Shown here piece by piece: positions 24,091 through 37,045 of a DNA stretch of 64,000 nt. This DNA comes from Mycteria americana. Taxonomy: Eukaryota > Chordata > Aves > Ciconiiformes > Ciconiidae. Position 1 is the stretch's first letter. Each line of letters opens with the position of its first letter. The stretch lies in NCBI RefSeq assembly GCF_035582795.1, contig NC_134396.1, forward strand, positions 32,903,683 through 32,967,682, in the 5' to 3' direction. Below the pieces are notes generated by a model that worked only from the letters and a program-made list of their open reading frames with translations, was not told the DNA's origin and did no database searches. Both the position numbers and the translations under genes were made by a program.

Positions 24091-26039
24091 GTAAACAAAG
24101 TAATATTCCAACAACACACTGTGCTTCTAATTTTAAGGCCTTATGGAGTTTAATTGTTCTGCTTGTTTTTTGTGATTGAGACTATTGTATACTTAAATGT
24201 AGCTTCAAGTATTGTGAAAACTTTGGTTAAAAGATGTGTTGATTAACAGTAAATAATATTCCACACACTTGCTGTTCTTCCTTTCGTTTTTTTTAAACAA
24301 AATAGCAACAGTTGCTTGTGATACCAAAATAATAAGCAACTACCCATTTACTCTAGGAAATCTGAGAACTAAAGCAGTAACCCACTCTTATGAATTGTCA
24401 GCACATTTCTTTATCAGCAGCTATTTTTCTGATCATACTCCCACCCCTATGCCTCATCTTGCTTCTTTCTGCCATTCAGCATACAGGTTTTCTGCTGCAG
24501 AGCTACTTACAAACATTCTTCTGTAATGAATTCAAATTTAGTCTTCTTTGAAATCATCAGTGACTTCTTGTCTTGGGCTCTTTGGTTTGTTAATTGAATA
24601 GAAAGAAATTTGAATTTGTTCTCAAGCAACTGGGTTCTTGTTTGTGTTTTTGATCAAGCATGCTTCAATGTGTTCTGAACTTCACATTAGTATTCAGGCA
24701 CAATAATATTAAAGATTTTCATCCTAATCCAAGATTTTGCAATTGGAAGTGTGCTTAAATAGTAACTCAGCTTTATTACATCATACTGTATACATATTTT
24801 GATTTCGTTTTCTTACTACCTTCCAGCCACTATCTCTGATTTAGATAGAAATCGTTACCATTAAGTGTTTAAGTGCTTTCTTTGTGATGAATGAAGTCCG
24901 TTTTGAGAGTCCTCTTCAGAAACTCACAAATAAAGAATGTAGAACTGCAATGCTACGTGATACAGATTGGCTGATAGTACTGCAAATTGCAGGCAAATGA
25001 TCAAGTGTCATCAGAAGAATTATCTGATTGTGCAAGGCAATATTATGGCACCCTGTAAATGAAAAGACAGAAAAGGTGGCATAGCAGTTTTGCTGCTTTT
25101 GTTTCTGTGTTTTGTTGAAGCAGAACAAAAGGCCTGACTAACAGTGTTTTGTCTTCAGTAGATGCAGCTGTGCTGGATTACACTGGTGAGTAAAGGTTCT
25201 GGTTTCTTTGGGACCACTTATGCATGGTTAATTATTGCCAGTTTGTTCTGATTTGTATTTTATACCTAGATTTTTCAGGCAAGTTGTTTACTGAAGGAAT
25301 TAAAATTGGTTTTAGGCACAGCCTAGCTTACATTGAGAATCGTCTTTAACAACAAACGTGTTACCAATATAAAGCAACTCTGAGCTATTGCAGCTAGGAG
25401 GAAAACATTTGACATGGTGGTTGTCTTGTCCTTAAACCATCGTTTTGGTGAAATTGACAATGGGCTGTTGTTTTACATTATAAATGCAGTTGTCTCATGA
25501 TAAATAATAGTTGATTCAGCATTCATTAACAAGACAATGTCTGTATTTTAGGGAAAAAGAAAAGAGTATTTTGTGAACCACGTGGTCTCATTCCTTTTTT
25601 TTCTTTGAGACAAATATTTGACAGTAAACTGTCTTTTTCAGTTCTAGAAACCTTGACAAATCAGCTTTAAAAAAAACTTCATTTGTGTAAAATATGACAT
25701 TACCTTCTAAAGGTGGGGTCTTGTGGGACATGTTTTGCTGTGTCACATTCCCAGCTACACATTAAAAAAAAAAAAAAAAAAAAACCAAAAACCTCCCCTC
25801 TCTTTACTGTCTGCTTGTGGCGGCAAAGAATTCTAGTGTATGTTCAGTTAGCTATTATTATTGGCTGATTTCAAACTTGCTTTCCTTTTCAAGCTTTTTT
25901 AGGGGGAAAAAAAAAATTGCATGTTTAATTTTGGGCTCTTTTAATTGGATGACATTGTGCAGCAGGGGTAGTTACTTGGTACCTCTCACTATGGACTATT
26001 CCAGGTCCTACAGATACAAATTTTTCTCACTATGCAGTA
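24091..26039. other. AT-rich intergenic DNA downstream of ABHD17B
   Basis: No exon, repeat family or RNA gene was recognised, apart from a 21-base poly-A at 25764-25784 that could mark the tail of an unrecognised retroposed sequence. It could also include distal 3' UTR of ABHD17B. Confidence 0.5.
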
Positions 26040-26797
26040 GGCATTGTTAATATCTTAAAGACAAAAATAAGGAAAATAGTGTTTGAGAACCAGGGGAAAA
26101 AGCATCTTGTGCGTAGGGGGCTGATCGCTTGAAAGCAGCTTTGCAGAAAAGGATTTGGGGACCCTGGTGAGCCAGCAGTGCACCTTTTACAGCAAAGACG
26201 ACCAACAGCGTCCTGGGCTGCATGAGGCAGAGACTTGCCAGCAGGTCAAGGGAGGTGATCCTTCCCCTCCACTCAGCACTGTGAGCAGAGACACCACTGG
26301 AGTGCTGGGTCCAGTTCTGGGCTCTCCAGTGCAAGGAAGATACCGATGCACTGGAGCAAGGCCAGTGCAGAGCCACTGCTGTGTTTGAAGGACTGGAGCA
26401 TCTGTCATAGGAAGAGAGGCCGAGACAGCTAGGGCTGAACAGCCCTGGAGAAGAAAAGGTTTGGGAGGATCTTAACCGTGTGTGTGAACAGCTGATGGAG
26501 GGAGGGGGTGGAGAGGGCTAGACTCCCCAGTACTGCCCACTGAGAGGACAAGAGGCGATGAGCACACTGAAAAACAAGAAATCCAATCTGAATACCAGAA
26601 AACAACTTTTTTTTTTCTGTGAGGGTGGTCAAACACTGGAACTGACTGTGGAGGTCCCATCTTTACAGATACTCAGAACCCAGCTGAGCACAGCCCTGGG
26701 GAACCTGCTGTAGCTGACCCTGCTCTGTGCACAAGAGTTGGACTAGATCATCTCAAGGGGTCCCTCTTAACCTCATCCATTCTGTGGTTTTGTGAAG
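26040..26797 (+). mobile_element. CR1 LINE, 5'-truncated copy with 3' end
   Basis: Several CR1 landmarks appear in order. A GGACTGGAGCATCTGTCATA / GGAAGAGAGGCCGAGA segment comes first, then AACAGCCCTGGAGAAGA. CTGTGAGGGTGGT follows near 26620, then AGCTGACCCTGCTCTG and GTTGGACTAGATCATCTC. It ends in a degenerate ATTCTGTG-type repeat at about 26797. The copy is diverged and carries an internal oligo-T. The left boundary is approximate. Open frames within it on both strands are explained by the repeat. Confidence 0.88.
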
Positions 26798-26937
26798 TAT
26801 GGCATGCAAATCCTTTAGATGGTTGGCACTACATATATTTGTGTGCCATCACCGTACACCAGCTCAGAAGTGGGGATTGTTGAGTTACAAGAATTATCTC
26901 ATTTAGTGCTCCCTACTTTTGATGATTTATTTTTCAG

Positions 26938-27300
26938 CAACAGAAAGCAATGAAAACACTGCTGCAGAAAAAGCCCTTTATCTCTTAATCCTGAGACCAT
27001 CACTGCTTGATGTGCTGTTGCTGAGACTGACTCTAATACCAAAATTTATACCACAGACAGTGTTGTCAGAGATCCCATTACTACCCTACTACAAAAGGAA
27101 GATTGAAAAGCTAGTTGCAAAGTACAGGCATGCTATCCTGAAAAGAGAAAAAGTGCTTGAAAAATGTCTTAAACATTCTCAGAGGTGGGAATGTTGCATT
27201 CACAACTACTATTACCTTGTGTGCTTGGCAAGTAGCAGAGGAGACTGAACAGACTTAGGGTTGTTTTGAGTTGTTTTAATAAAATTAGTTAATAAAGCTT
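26938..27300 (+). other. Possible alternative 3'-terminal exon (unproven)
   Basis: A strong acceptor (TTTATTTTTCAG|CAACAG, AG ending at 26937) is followed by about 300 bases without stops in one frame. After that come two AATAAA signals at 27278-27283 and 27291-27296. The open frame is rich in Leu, then Lys/Arg (YYKRKIEKLVAKYRHAILKR near the middle), and I do not recognise it. If ABHD17B exon 3 used the GTAATT donor overlapping its stop, this exon would supply only a few new C-terminal codons before a TGA. It could also be the end of an unannotated lncRNA, or coincidence. Confidence 0.3.
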
Positions 27301-30300
27301 GTTCTACTTCACTTGAATAGTGTTTGTAAAACAAAAAATGAAAACTTGTTTATATTCTCATTGGGGAAAAAGTTTTTCATGAGCTACTAACTGTGCATCA
27401 GGCTTGCTCCTGTTCCCTTAAACAGTTCAGATAACATTTGACTCTTTCCGATTGTTAAAAGTTAGTGTGAAAACCTATTGAGCTTAAGTAGCACCAGATT
27501 GAAATTGCAGTGTGAAATAGCCTTAGAACTTTTAACATATGGAACTTCTTAACCAATTTGTGTTGAGAGAATATTAATTGTAAAACAGCCACAGAAAGAA
27601 ACGTTTCCCTGTGAAGAAATTCCATTGCACGATGATGAAAATGAAGCCTACACTATACCTTCTTCCCTTTTTTTTTTTTTTAATTATTTCTCAAGTAAGA
27701 CCTCTTGCTCTTTCTTTCTGTGAAAGGAAGTAAAATGCTTGCATATTTCTGGTAAAATGGCAAGGAAAATGTTTTAAGAAAGAGGATAGTGTAAAAGAAA
27801 TGTTCTTAAAAACTGATTACTCTGCCAGTGAAGAAGGGGCCAACCTTAAAAAAAGTATCTCAGCATCACCTTTTCCCTGGAGGTATTAGTAAGGTCTCTT
27901 AGTCTAATAATCTATTTCAAAATAATTAGAAAACCTCAAAAGGGTTTTGTTGCTTAGAAGAGGTTTTATGGTTGGTAAATGAGGCATCATACAAATGGTT
28001 GTAATTTTAATGTTTCATTTTCGATTTTTTTTTTTTTACTTACAGAGGGCAAATAGTTTTCTAACCTTCAGCACTGAAGAGAAGACATGGAAGAGAGATT
28101 ATTGAAGATGAGATAGTCAATTTACCTTCCTATTACGCTAGAAGCTGTGCACGTCTCAGGTAGCTGTGCCCTGTATCCTCCTAGAGCATAGGGTAAATCC
28201 ATATGAATGGAATCAGGCTTTCATATTGCAATATTTTTTTTCTTCCAAAACTACAAAGCCACAAACGTTTTTGCCCAAAGTTTTCTTCTGGAGTCAGGTA
28301 AATAGTGGGTTTACTATAGTATTCTATACCAGAATTATACCAAAGATGCAAATGAGTCTTAAGCTAGAACAGTATTTTAAGTCATTTAATCAGTAACTCC
28401 TCTAGTACCTCGAAGACATATAACAGCAGTGCAAGTCCTTCTCAAGCATCTTAAGCATTTAAAAGGTCCTTGGTTGGGCAAGTCAGCTGCTTTTAAAGAT
28501 TATACAGTCCAAGTACATTTTAAATGTAAAACGGTTGTAAGCCATCCTAAGGAGAGCAAGGAGAGTGTGGGCTCAAAATCACCAGCAGCTTTGTCAGAGC
28601 ATTGCTGATTTGGAGGCACATATGACGCGTTATGATTATGCCCCAAATCTTGATTAAAATAAGTTTGCTAGGTCCATTTGCTAGGTGCTGGACATTATTC
28701 AGAACAGGAACAGAACTGTGCTGGTCACTGGTTTGAAATGGCCTCCCAGGATGGTGCTATTTTGTTAGGTTAATGGCAATGTTTTCACTAGCAGCACATT
28801 CACAAAAGATTTAGGTAATAAAACCTAAATGCTGACAAGAGGCACTGTGGTTTTCAGACCTTTCTGCTACCAAAGATGGCATGTCACGGTGCTAAATATG
28901 TAGTTTACTTCTTTCTTTAGTATTTAGCCAACTCCTTTGTAGCATGCTGCAGGGAGAAGGGCAAAGTATTGCATGGTTTACTTACCAGAATTCTGTTTGT
29001 GTTCTAGTATCATTTATAGTTAGCAACAAGCTTGAATAAAAGCCACTACCTGTCAGAGGTTTTGTGGCCACTCAAGTGGCCAACACAGACCATATACTTG
29101 GAGCCAGAACAGGAGCATAGACGAAGAATACAGTATTGAAAAAGTGTATGAGTTCCTATTCTGCCGTAGTTGTAGAACCGAGTTCTCTCTCAGTTTGCCT
29201 ATCTTAATAGGTGTGTAATAGATAACCTGTCATTCTGTCATTTATCATTCCTAAACAAAAAGAATTGGAGTCATTCTAAAAGTGTGATACGTAGGCTGTG
29301 TTTTATGTGGTTCTCTGTAGTGACAAGGGCTAGAGGGTTCTGTTTTAAGGAAAAGTTGAGATTCTCTTGTCAGTAGCTAGAGCTCTTCAGAGGCATGAGG
29401 TATCATAAGGCGTGATAAAACCATGAGGACTGGCAAATCTGAATGTGCAGTCCTGGAGGCACCTCCAGAATAATGCAGATAAGGTGAATGTTAAATCTAA
29501 GCCATGATCATTTCACACTGTGCCGTTACAATGCGTTATTGTCATGCTAGACTTTCACTTAGTAACGTTAAGTAGATGCATTTTACATAAGGCATTGTTC
29601 ATGAATAACAAAATCACATTGTATTTGCCCATGACTCTCTGACCTGTGACATCTATGCTTGCTTTCTACAGAAACTTGCATAAACATGTTTGTTTCCATG
29701 GATGTTTGGGGAATAGCTACTCTAAAAAGCAATCATATATGAACAAGAGTGTTCATGTGTGAACAAAGTATTGTGACTCATTTCTGATTATTGCTTCATC
29801 AGTGTTCAACAGCTCTTCTGGGCCAAGTTGTCTGTGTGTGTGTGGTATGTGAGGACCTGGCCACCCCTGAGGATGTATGTGCTTAATAGTAATTTTGTTG
29901 TTCTTTTATTTTAAACTTGATCACTTGTTCTGAATTGTAATTAGTACTGTATGACTTCGGGGAACAATTAGATTTTATAAGAAACCAGGAATCACTAAGG
30001 TATAGGTGTGTGTTTGTTTAAGTATTTGATTAGTATTTTTAAATATACGCATTTCCATATATCACTGTCAGTGCACAGAAGACTTAGATATGTAGCTGTT
30101 GTATAATTGTATAGTTTCATTGGATCATTTGTGATCATGTGATCATTTATAATACCCAAGGATTTGATTCTTATTCATAGTGAATGATTTAACTGGCTGC
30201 AGTGCTTTTCTGTGCTTCCTTTTCATGATTCATGGGGTTTTTTCCTCTGTTACGTAGGTCTAATTAAACAAGCAATTTGGTTATGATGATGGGAGCTGAT

Positions 30301-32314
30301 CCACTCTGTTAGGTTTCCATGAAACATACAGGCATTTGTTTCCACATCTACATTTTATATTATTGCAGCTTTCTGCACTATGTAGACTGCATGTAGAGCA
30401 ACAGGATATGGGTGCACAATAAAGTTTTTACTTAAGCAAATGTATGAATTTCTTACATGTCAGTTTTTCTGCAATAACCCCGTGACCTTACCTACAACCA
30501 ATGCAGGATTACTTACACTTCTTCCCTTTAATTGTACCACACTTACACATGGGTCAGAACATGCAAACAGATTAGCAACTAATGCACAGTAAATGCTTTC
30601 CTCGCAGTAAATTATCTTAAAAAGTGCTCTAGTGTGTCAGATAATTTGTCCATCTGTCCCAGTATTCTGTCTGCAGCAATGATAGTCAGAGATGCTATTT
30701 AGGAAGAGCTTGCAGAGCTGGGTACTCTGTTGTCAGATCTTTTCACACTACACTGGCATCCTAAATTTACAGAACTAGAAACGTTAAAGGGTACATCCAA
30801 ACCTATGCCCTTTGATATCTGTTTATCTTTTGTATGCAACTTTGTTTATCCCCTTTTTGAACTTCTTGATACAGTTGTTCCATGGCTACAAATCCAAGAA
30901 TTTCATTACTCACTCTAAAACAAGTACTTTCTTTTCTCCATTTTAAATCCATCTCCTAAAAATTTCACTCCTAAATGAGTTTCCTCCATTTCATGTTTGC
31001 AGATTTGGTGAACAGTTCTGCCATCTTACCCCTAGCAGATTTCACTCCATTTTTGTTTATAAAGCAAATTCTCCCTCTCTTTAATCATTTTAGTTGTTCT
31101 CTGCTATGTACTGTTTGAGAAGCAGTAATTAGAGTGCACAAAGAAACTGCATTACTGAAAATATGTGCACATGCCTTCAAATAATCTGATAAAGAGAGAA
31201 GACACAAAATGTATAAATATAGAATTTAGCACTTGTTATACATTATGGATCACTATTTTTATACACATTTTTGTTGACTTTTGAGACCATTAGCGTGGAC
31301 AAGGAGATGACATTTATGGAACATCAGTACTGATACTGTTTCTGCAATAGAATCATTCAGAAAAAACATTGGTAGAGGGAATTATGTCAAAAAAGGAAAA
31401 CATTCTCTCCAAAGGACTTAGATTTTTTTAACACAGTTAAAGCACTAAACCCATGTATCAGCATATATTTTGAGGACTAATTTAAATATTCATCTTTAAC
31501 TTGTTAGTAAAGTTCTGATATGTACTATAATACTTTGATACGGTATTTTTGACCACAGGTGTGTGTATACATTGATAAATCCTGTAGTCACCCTTTCTTT
31601 TAACTCTATGAATTTTTCTAAGAAAAAAGAATATTAAGTGCCTTACTATCTACATTAATATCCTTTGGCTTACACTTCACTTTAACTGATAATTTCTTAT
31701 GCCATTGTGTATGTTGAAACACCTAGGTGACTGAAAATTGCAGTGGCAGGGAAACAACTAAATAAATAACCTCAGACTTCAAAGGCTTTTGACCACGAAG
31801 TCGCATGTTGCCAAGCTGCTTATTGTATCGATTGCTGCTGTAGTAATACTCAAATAAAAGTAATGTGCTCTGGCATGTAATTGCCACTTGCAAACATAAG
31901 TCTTCCCTTGAGGTTAGATGGTCTTGTTCTTCAGCTACAGCTCTCAGATGCGCACACACTTGCCCATTTCTCGCTGCAGATTTTTTTCACCTGCTCCCTT
32001 TTTTCACCCTTGCACTCTGTTTACCTGTCCCTATGCTAGTCTCGGTGCTTCGCAAGCCAGTACAACATCCTCCCAGAAATCTTCCAGCCTGCTGCCAGAA
32101 GTGGATGAGGCTCCACTGGCTGCATGCCGTGTCCTGCATTTCAGTGGCATAGAGGACCTCAGACAGGAAGGGACTTGTTGCAGCAAACAGTCAGCTATTC
32201 CTGCTTTCATAAGGGGAGATTTGTTGCCAAGGGAAAAGCTAGCCGGAAGGCTAGAGGAAACAGAACACTACAAAGGCATGTCTCTACTCCCAAGTATTTC
32301 TCTTCCATCTTGTT
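27301..32314. other. Intergenic DNA, nothing recognised
   Basis: AT-rich, with short T- and A-runs and stops in all frames. No transposon, RNA gene or exon is recognised. The open frames of 60-137 codons at about 31.7-32.4 kb overlap on both strands and have no family resemblance. Confidence 0.6.
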
Positions 32315-32765
32315 ATGGGAAAAGAAAATAACAGGAAAGAGAGGATGTGGAAAATATAAAGTCCCACTGGGGAAAAGAAAAAAGGTTGGGGCGTGGGGAG
32401 GGGGAGGAAATAGGTAATGGGAAGGCCCAAAGATGGGTCGGGTCTGCAAATCAGATAAAAGGGGCCTGTGGTTAGGTAGAGGAGAGCAAAAAAAGTAGAA
32501 TGAGGCAGAAAAAAGGGAGATGCTGGGAGTATGGAGAGATTATGACAGAACTCGGCAAAATGAGAAAAAGGAAAAATGAGAAGAAAAAGACAAAAGGAGC
32601 ACTTGGCTTTATAAAAGAAAACATTTTTGAGAGAAAAATGTAACTAATCCATATGGGAGGGGAGAAATTAATAGATGGAAAAGTGCCAAATATAATGAAA
32701 AACAGAGGGGAAGAAGGAAAATGGAAAAATAAAAGGAATTGGAAAGAGGGGGAGGAACACCCTAC
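32315..32765 (+). repeat. Purine-rich (A+G) asymmetric tract
   Basis: About 450 bases in which the plus strand is strongly A/G biased, with GGAAAAGAAAA, GGGGAGGGGGAGG and GAGAAAAAGG-like words and few pyrimidines, flanked by normal AT-rich DNA. It is not a clean tandem repeat. The minus-strand Phe/Ser/Pro-rich open frame here is a by-product. Such tracts can form triplex or other non-B structures. Confidence 0.7.
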
Positions 32766-32906
32766 AAATTTACTTCTTTTTTCCAATTCCTGTGTTTTAT
32801 TGTATGTCCTTGGGGAATCAGTTTATTCTGATAAAAGAATTTAAGTGTAACAATGGCACATCCTCTACTTTTATTCATTGATATCATTAATGTACGAGGG
32901 CTAGAC

Positions 32907-33225
32907 CAGTGGTCTCCAAACGTTTTTGATCATGCACCTCAATCAGTAAAACGTTTTTGAGCATGCACCCCGAATAGATGTATATTTATTTATTTATAAA
33001 TTATATACATGTACTATTGTACTAATATACTATGTACATTATAAAACATATAAAAATAGAAATTTTAAAAAAGATGAGATAAAGATGAAACAAACACTAT
33101 TTTAAAAATATTTTATTTATTAATGGTAAAAAACATATATTCTTGCACCTCAGTGGATTGTCTTGTGCGCACCCAGGGGTGTACTCCCCCCCGCCACACA
33201 CACACACACACTTTGGAGACCACTG
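32907..33225. mobile_element. hAT-type MITE (319 bp) with terminal inverted repeats and 8-bp target duplication
   Basis: The left end CAGTGGTCTCCAAAC and the inverse of the right end (CTTTGGAGACCACTG) match at 14 of 15 positions. The element is flanked on both sides by GGCTAGAC (32899-32906 and 33226-33233), a perfect 8-bp duplication. The CAGTGG...CCAAA terminus and 8-bp duplication are typical of hAT transposons. The interior is AT-rich and noncoding, with a near-perfect 18-bp direct repeat (32921-32938 and 32952-32969) inside the left end and a CA run near the right end. No transposase is present, so it is non-autonomous. Confidence 0.93.
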
Positions 33226-33233
33226 GGCTAGAC

Positions 33234-36200
33234 CCTAATGCAATGTCTAAAGCTCCGTGATGAGCTCTCTCCAAAGCTATCGCTGACATTTCTGATGGCC
33301 CTGGTGATACCACAAGGTGTGGAGCTGTCTCACTTTTCATGGCAGTGGAATTTACTGTGGAGGAACAGATCCTGGTATAGCCAATTAGGACAGTCAAAAT
33401 CAAATCTATGATCATTCAGTCTGACCACACTTGAATTCTCTAGGTTCTTCTTGTCTTATTTTTACCAGCTACGACGATGAAAATTACAGTTTTCAAAAAA
33501 TATGTATGTCTTACTGAAGGCAGTGGCCATGACTTTAGAAGTTTGTAGTCCTGCTACAACCAAATTAGACCTAAAAGCGTTTGCTAAAGACATTGAGAAT
33601 TTTGTTCTGTTTAAGGTCTTCTATATTTTTCTAAGATTCTTCACAAAGTAGGATCAGTAAATTAAAGTGAGTTGCGTAAGTCCTTTGAATTAGACCTGCA
33701 ATCATGCTTTCAGTTGCACAGATAAGATTAGACTAACTGCTTCAGGGATAATTTTATTTACATGTGTTGGCTCTTAATTTTCAAATGTATTTAATGTAAC
33801 ACATTAATGTGACATTCAGAACTTCAGTAATAAATCATACTGGGTTTTCTTGAGAAGGGTAAGTCTGCAAACACCTGCCTTCATTTTGTCTTCTTCCCTC
33901 GTGCTTTCCTGTGGAAATTCATATAACAAAGGTTATGGGAAGGTAACAGCTGTAAGAAGATAAGCATAGATTTCTATTTAAAGAATATTTCTTTATTTCT
34001 GTTTAAAATGTTTATAAAATTCATTTTTGTATGCCTACAAGCAGCAGTTTCAAGTAGTAACAAAAGGCAAATACTGATAGTGAAACAAAAGTATGCTAAA
34101 ACAATGGATTATTTAAAGATATTTTTAGATTAGTTTACAACTGAAAGCTTTCTAACTTTCTTTATGCCCTCTGCTGACATATACCTGAATTACCAGACAT
34201 TAATACATTTAACATGCTAGGCTGAAGAATCTTTGTTACAGGCAGATTAGCTGATACAGTCTTCAGTTCAATGGAAAGGCTGTGGGTTTGAGTGCTGTAG
34301 GAATGTAGGAATGTATGCCAGCACAAAAATTAGCTAATGATATTACCCTGTTTAGATGCATTTATGCTTACATTTCCAATATGTACTTGCAGTTTAGTGG
34401 TTTTTTCTGACTTCCTTGTCATTTTACATGTTTTCTTGAAAGAGTCCATCGATGGTATTGACTATCCTTGTTAATGATGTAAGGACCAGAATGGGTAGAT
34501 CCCAAAAAGATGTGTTTAATCTTCCTGGGCTTGACCTTTCTGCTGAGAATATCAAATAAGACAGAAATTGTTACAGAACAGACATCAGTTTGCATAGAAT
34601 TGGACTGAGAAGATTGCTTGTCTTCAGTATGCTTCCCCACAGTGGCATCAGGCAATTCCTCTGCGCTTTGTTTTTAACTCACTTTATAAACACAAATCCA
34701 TCATTCTTTTCATCTGCTGGAGTACTGCTTGAAGTTGACTCAAAGATAAAAGGGTCTGTATCCTGTTAGCTGTCTGCTGCCCTTTAAGTGGTATTTAATG
34801 ACTGTACTGTCTGTGAGACAATACTGGCAGAATGATAGGAAGACAATACTGCATTGTGAAATAGAAATGATATTATCAATGAGATAATTAAAAAAAAAAA
34901 GTTTCCTATAGAGCTGCGTGTAGATAGTGTGTCTGGAATTTAGTTCCAAATAGAACACATTCTGTAAAGTTTTATAAGAGATCTGTTTCCCTGAGGATGT
35001 TTATGAGTCTTTTCAACAAGGAGGAACTAGTGAACTCAAGCCCAGCCCAATCCGGTATATTAAAAACATATGTTGGACCACAAAAAGTCCTGAATTTATC
35101 CCTCTCCCTCAAGACAAACCAACCCAAGCCTGGTCCTTTTGATTTACCTCCTGCGTTTTGAACCTGCAAAGGACACACAAGTTATATTGCCAAGCTCCGG
35201 CTTCAAAACAGAAGCTAAAAAGACTTCATTTTTAAAAGAAAGCTTAGATTCTGATGTAACCATAGCATTCTAGAGAGAATAGAGAGTCTAGAGACTGTAA
35301 GGTGAATATTTAATTAAACTTCAAGCTAGTGAAAGAGGCATGAGAGCTGACAACATCAAATGTACTTGAGTTTGCACTTTTCTTTATGTGGTGCTACTTG
35401 CAGGACCAATTCTGAGATGCTGCATACTGGGGCTTGAGGGGTCAAGGACAGGTGCCTGAGGTTGTAACTGATGGGTACCTTGGGTTACGTGACAGGGGAG
35501 ATCACAGCTTTGGCCTCTGTAATTCCACAATTTCTCTGAGTTTAGGACATTTGTAATCCAGAGGAGATTTCAGTGCTGCAACTGGAAGATTAAATAAGTT
35601 GCTAAGTGTCAGACAGACATCAAAGGTAGCGGTGTCATGCTTTAGATTTTCCTGGTCTGTAGTAAGATGCAGCTTTTCTGTTGCTAGCATTATCTGAATG
35701 TTTAGAAGAGCATTAAGCCGTAAGGAACTTGGTCCTAAGCTTCTGTTCCTTCCAGTTCCTGTGCAAAATCTAGGAATCATCATCTTCTTTTCCAGGGCTC
35801 TCTTATTCCTTGGTCATGTTCAAGTCCAAGGGAAACAAAAATCATCTTCACCTGACAGTTCTGTTTAGATCTTAAATACTTCTCTAACTTAAGTTCTAGC
35901 TCAAGAGTAATCCAAAGAAAGGAACAGGCCTCCTGTGAAGTTTCAGGTGTTGTCAACTGCATATGAAAAAGTCAGCATTTTATTGACAAAGTAAGAAAGA
36001 GAAAGCTTGTAGCTGTCTGCCTTCGTCATTGAGGAAACATTTGAAAATTTGGCTAGTGAAAGGGACATTGTATACCAGGATAGAAGTGAAATTCTTTTAA
36101 AGGAGGAAGAAACCTCATTCTCCAGGGAAACAATTCCAGATAGCAAGTATCTGTTCCACTTCAGGTTTGGACTGGAATATGACACTAACCAACAGTGACA

Positions 36201-37045
36201 GGGAGTTATCAGCCATACGAATGTTTTTTTCCAATCAACAGTATAGTAATTACTAATATTTCCCTTTAAAATGTGATTACGGAGCTTCAGGATTAGCACC
36301 TATGAGACATACGGGAGCCATTCACATCTCATTCCTTTTGTTGTACCAGTCAGCAATCTCTGTCATTAAGTTGACATGCAGTCCATATTTTGAAACTTAA
36401 TTGTAGAGCTGCAGGCTTTCCAAGGCAGATATTAAGACTGCCTGAATATATCTGTATAGTATCTAACAAGAAACTTAAAGACACTGAATTGTAAATACAT
36501 CAAATAAAATAGGATCCCTTTTTTGAGGGATGAGAGAGGAGTGGTAAACCAAGGCTTAAACTTTGGTGATGAAATAAAGCCATACATTTAAAAAAGAGAG
36601 GCCATTACTAGCGAATAATCCTTTAGACTTGTATCTAGCAACATGTCACTGAGTATTTGCTGTAGAAGATAGATGGATCGGGTAGTACTGCTTCAAATTT
36701 AATGATATTCTATGAGAAGAGATCTGAAATAACAGTATGCAAAGACATTTGTGTCCATTATCTCATTTTAATTCATTATCTCTACATCAAGTTAACGCTT
36801 TGCATTGAGGAGTGTGTTTTAAAAGTGCAAGTGATTTCTGTACTGTCTGACTTTCAGACAATTTATGATTTATTGTCACATTTCTCCAATTCTGAAAAAG
36901 TGTTTTCTTTCCCTGGTTACTTGTGACAGACAATACAAACTGTGAAGCTGACTAGAGGTAAGCTGTTATAAAAAATGCAAAATAAACAGGGAAAAGCCTT
37001 TTTAAAATTCTTTCAATTAAAATGACATGCCACAAAGACGAAGCT
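33234..37045. other. Intergenic DNA between MITE and LTR, nothing recognised
   Basis: AT-rich sequence with short fortuitous open frames on both strands. No recognisable repeat, exon or RNA gene was found. Confidence 0.6.

Noticed and set aside
26047-26408. Frames of 73-109 codons on both strands near 26.2 kb
   Set aside because: They fall within the CR1 copy; the plus-strand region is CR1 3' sequence, not a host gene.
32472-32786. 104-codon minus-strand Phe/Ser/Pro-rich frame
   Set aside because: It is the pyrimidine complement of the purine-rich tract, a low-complexity artefact.
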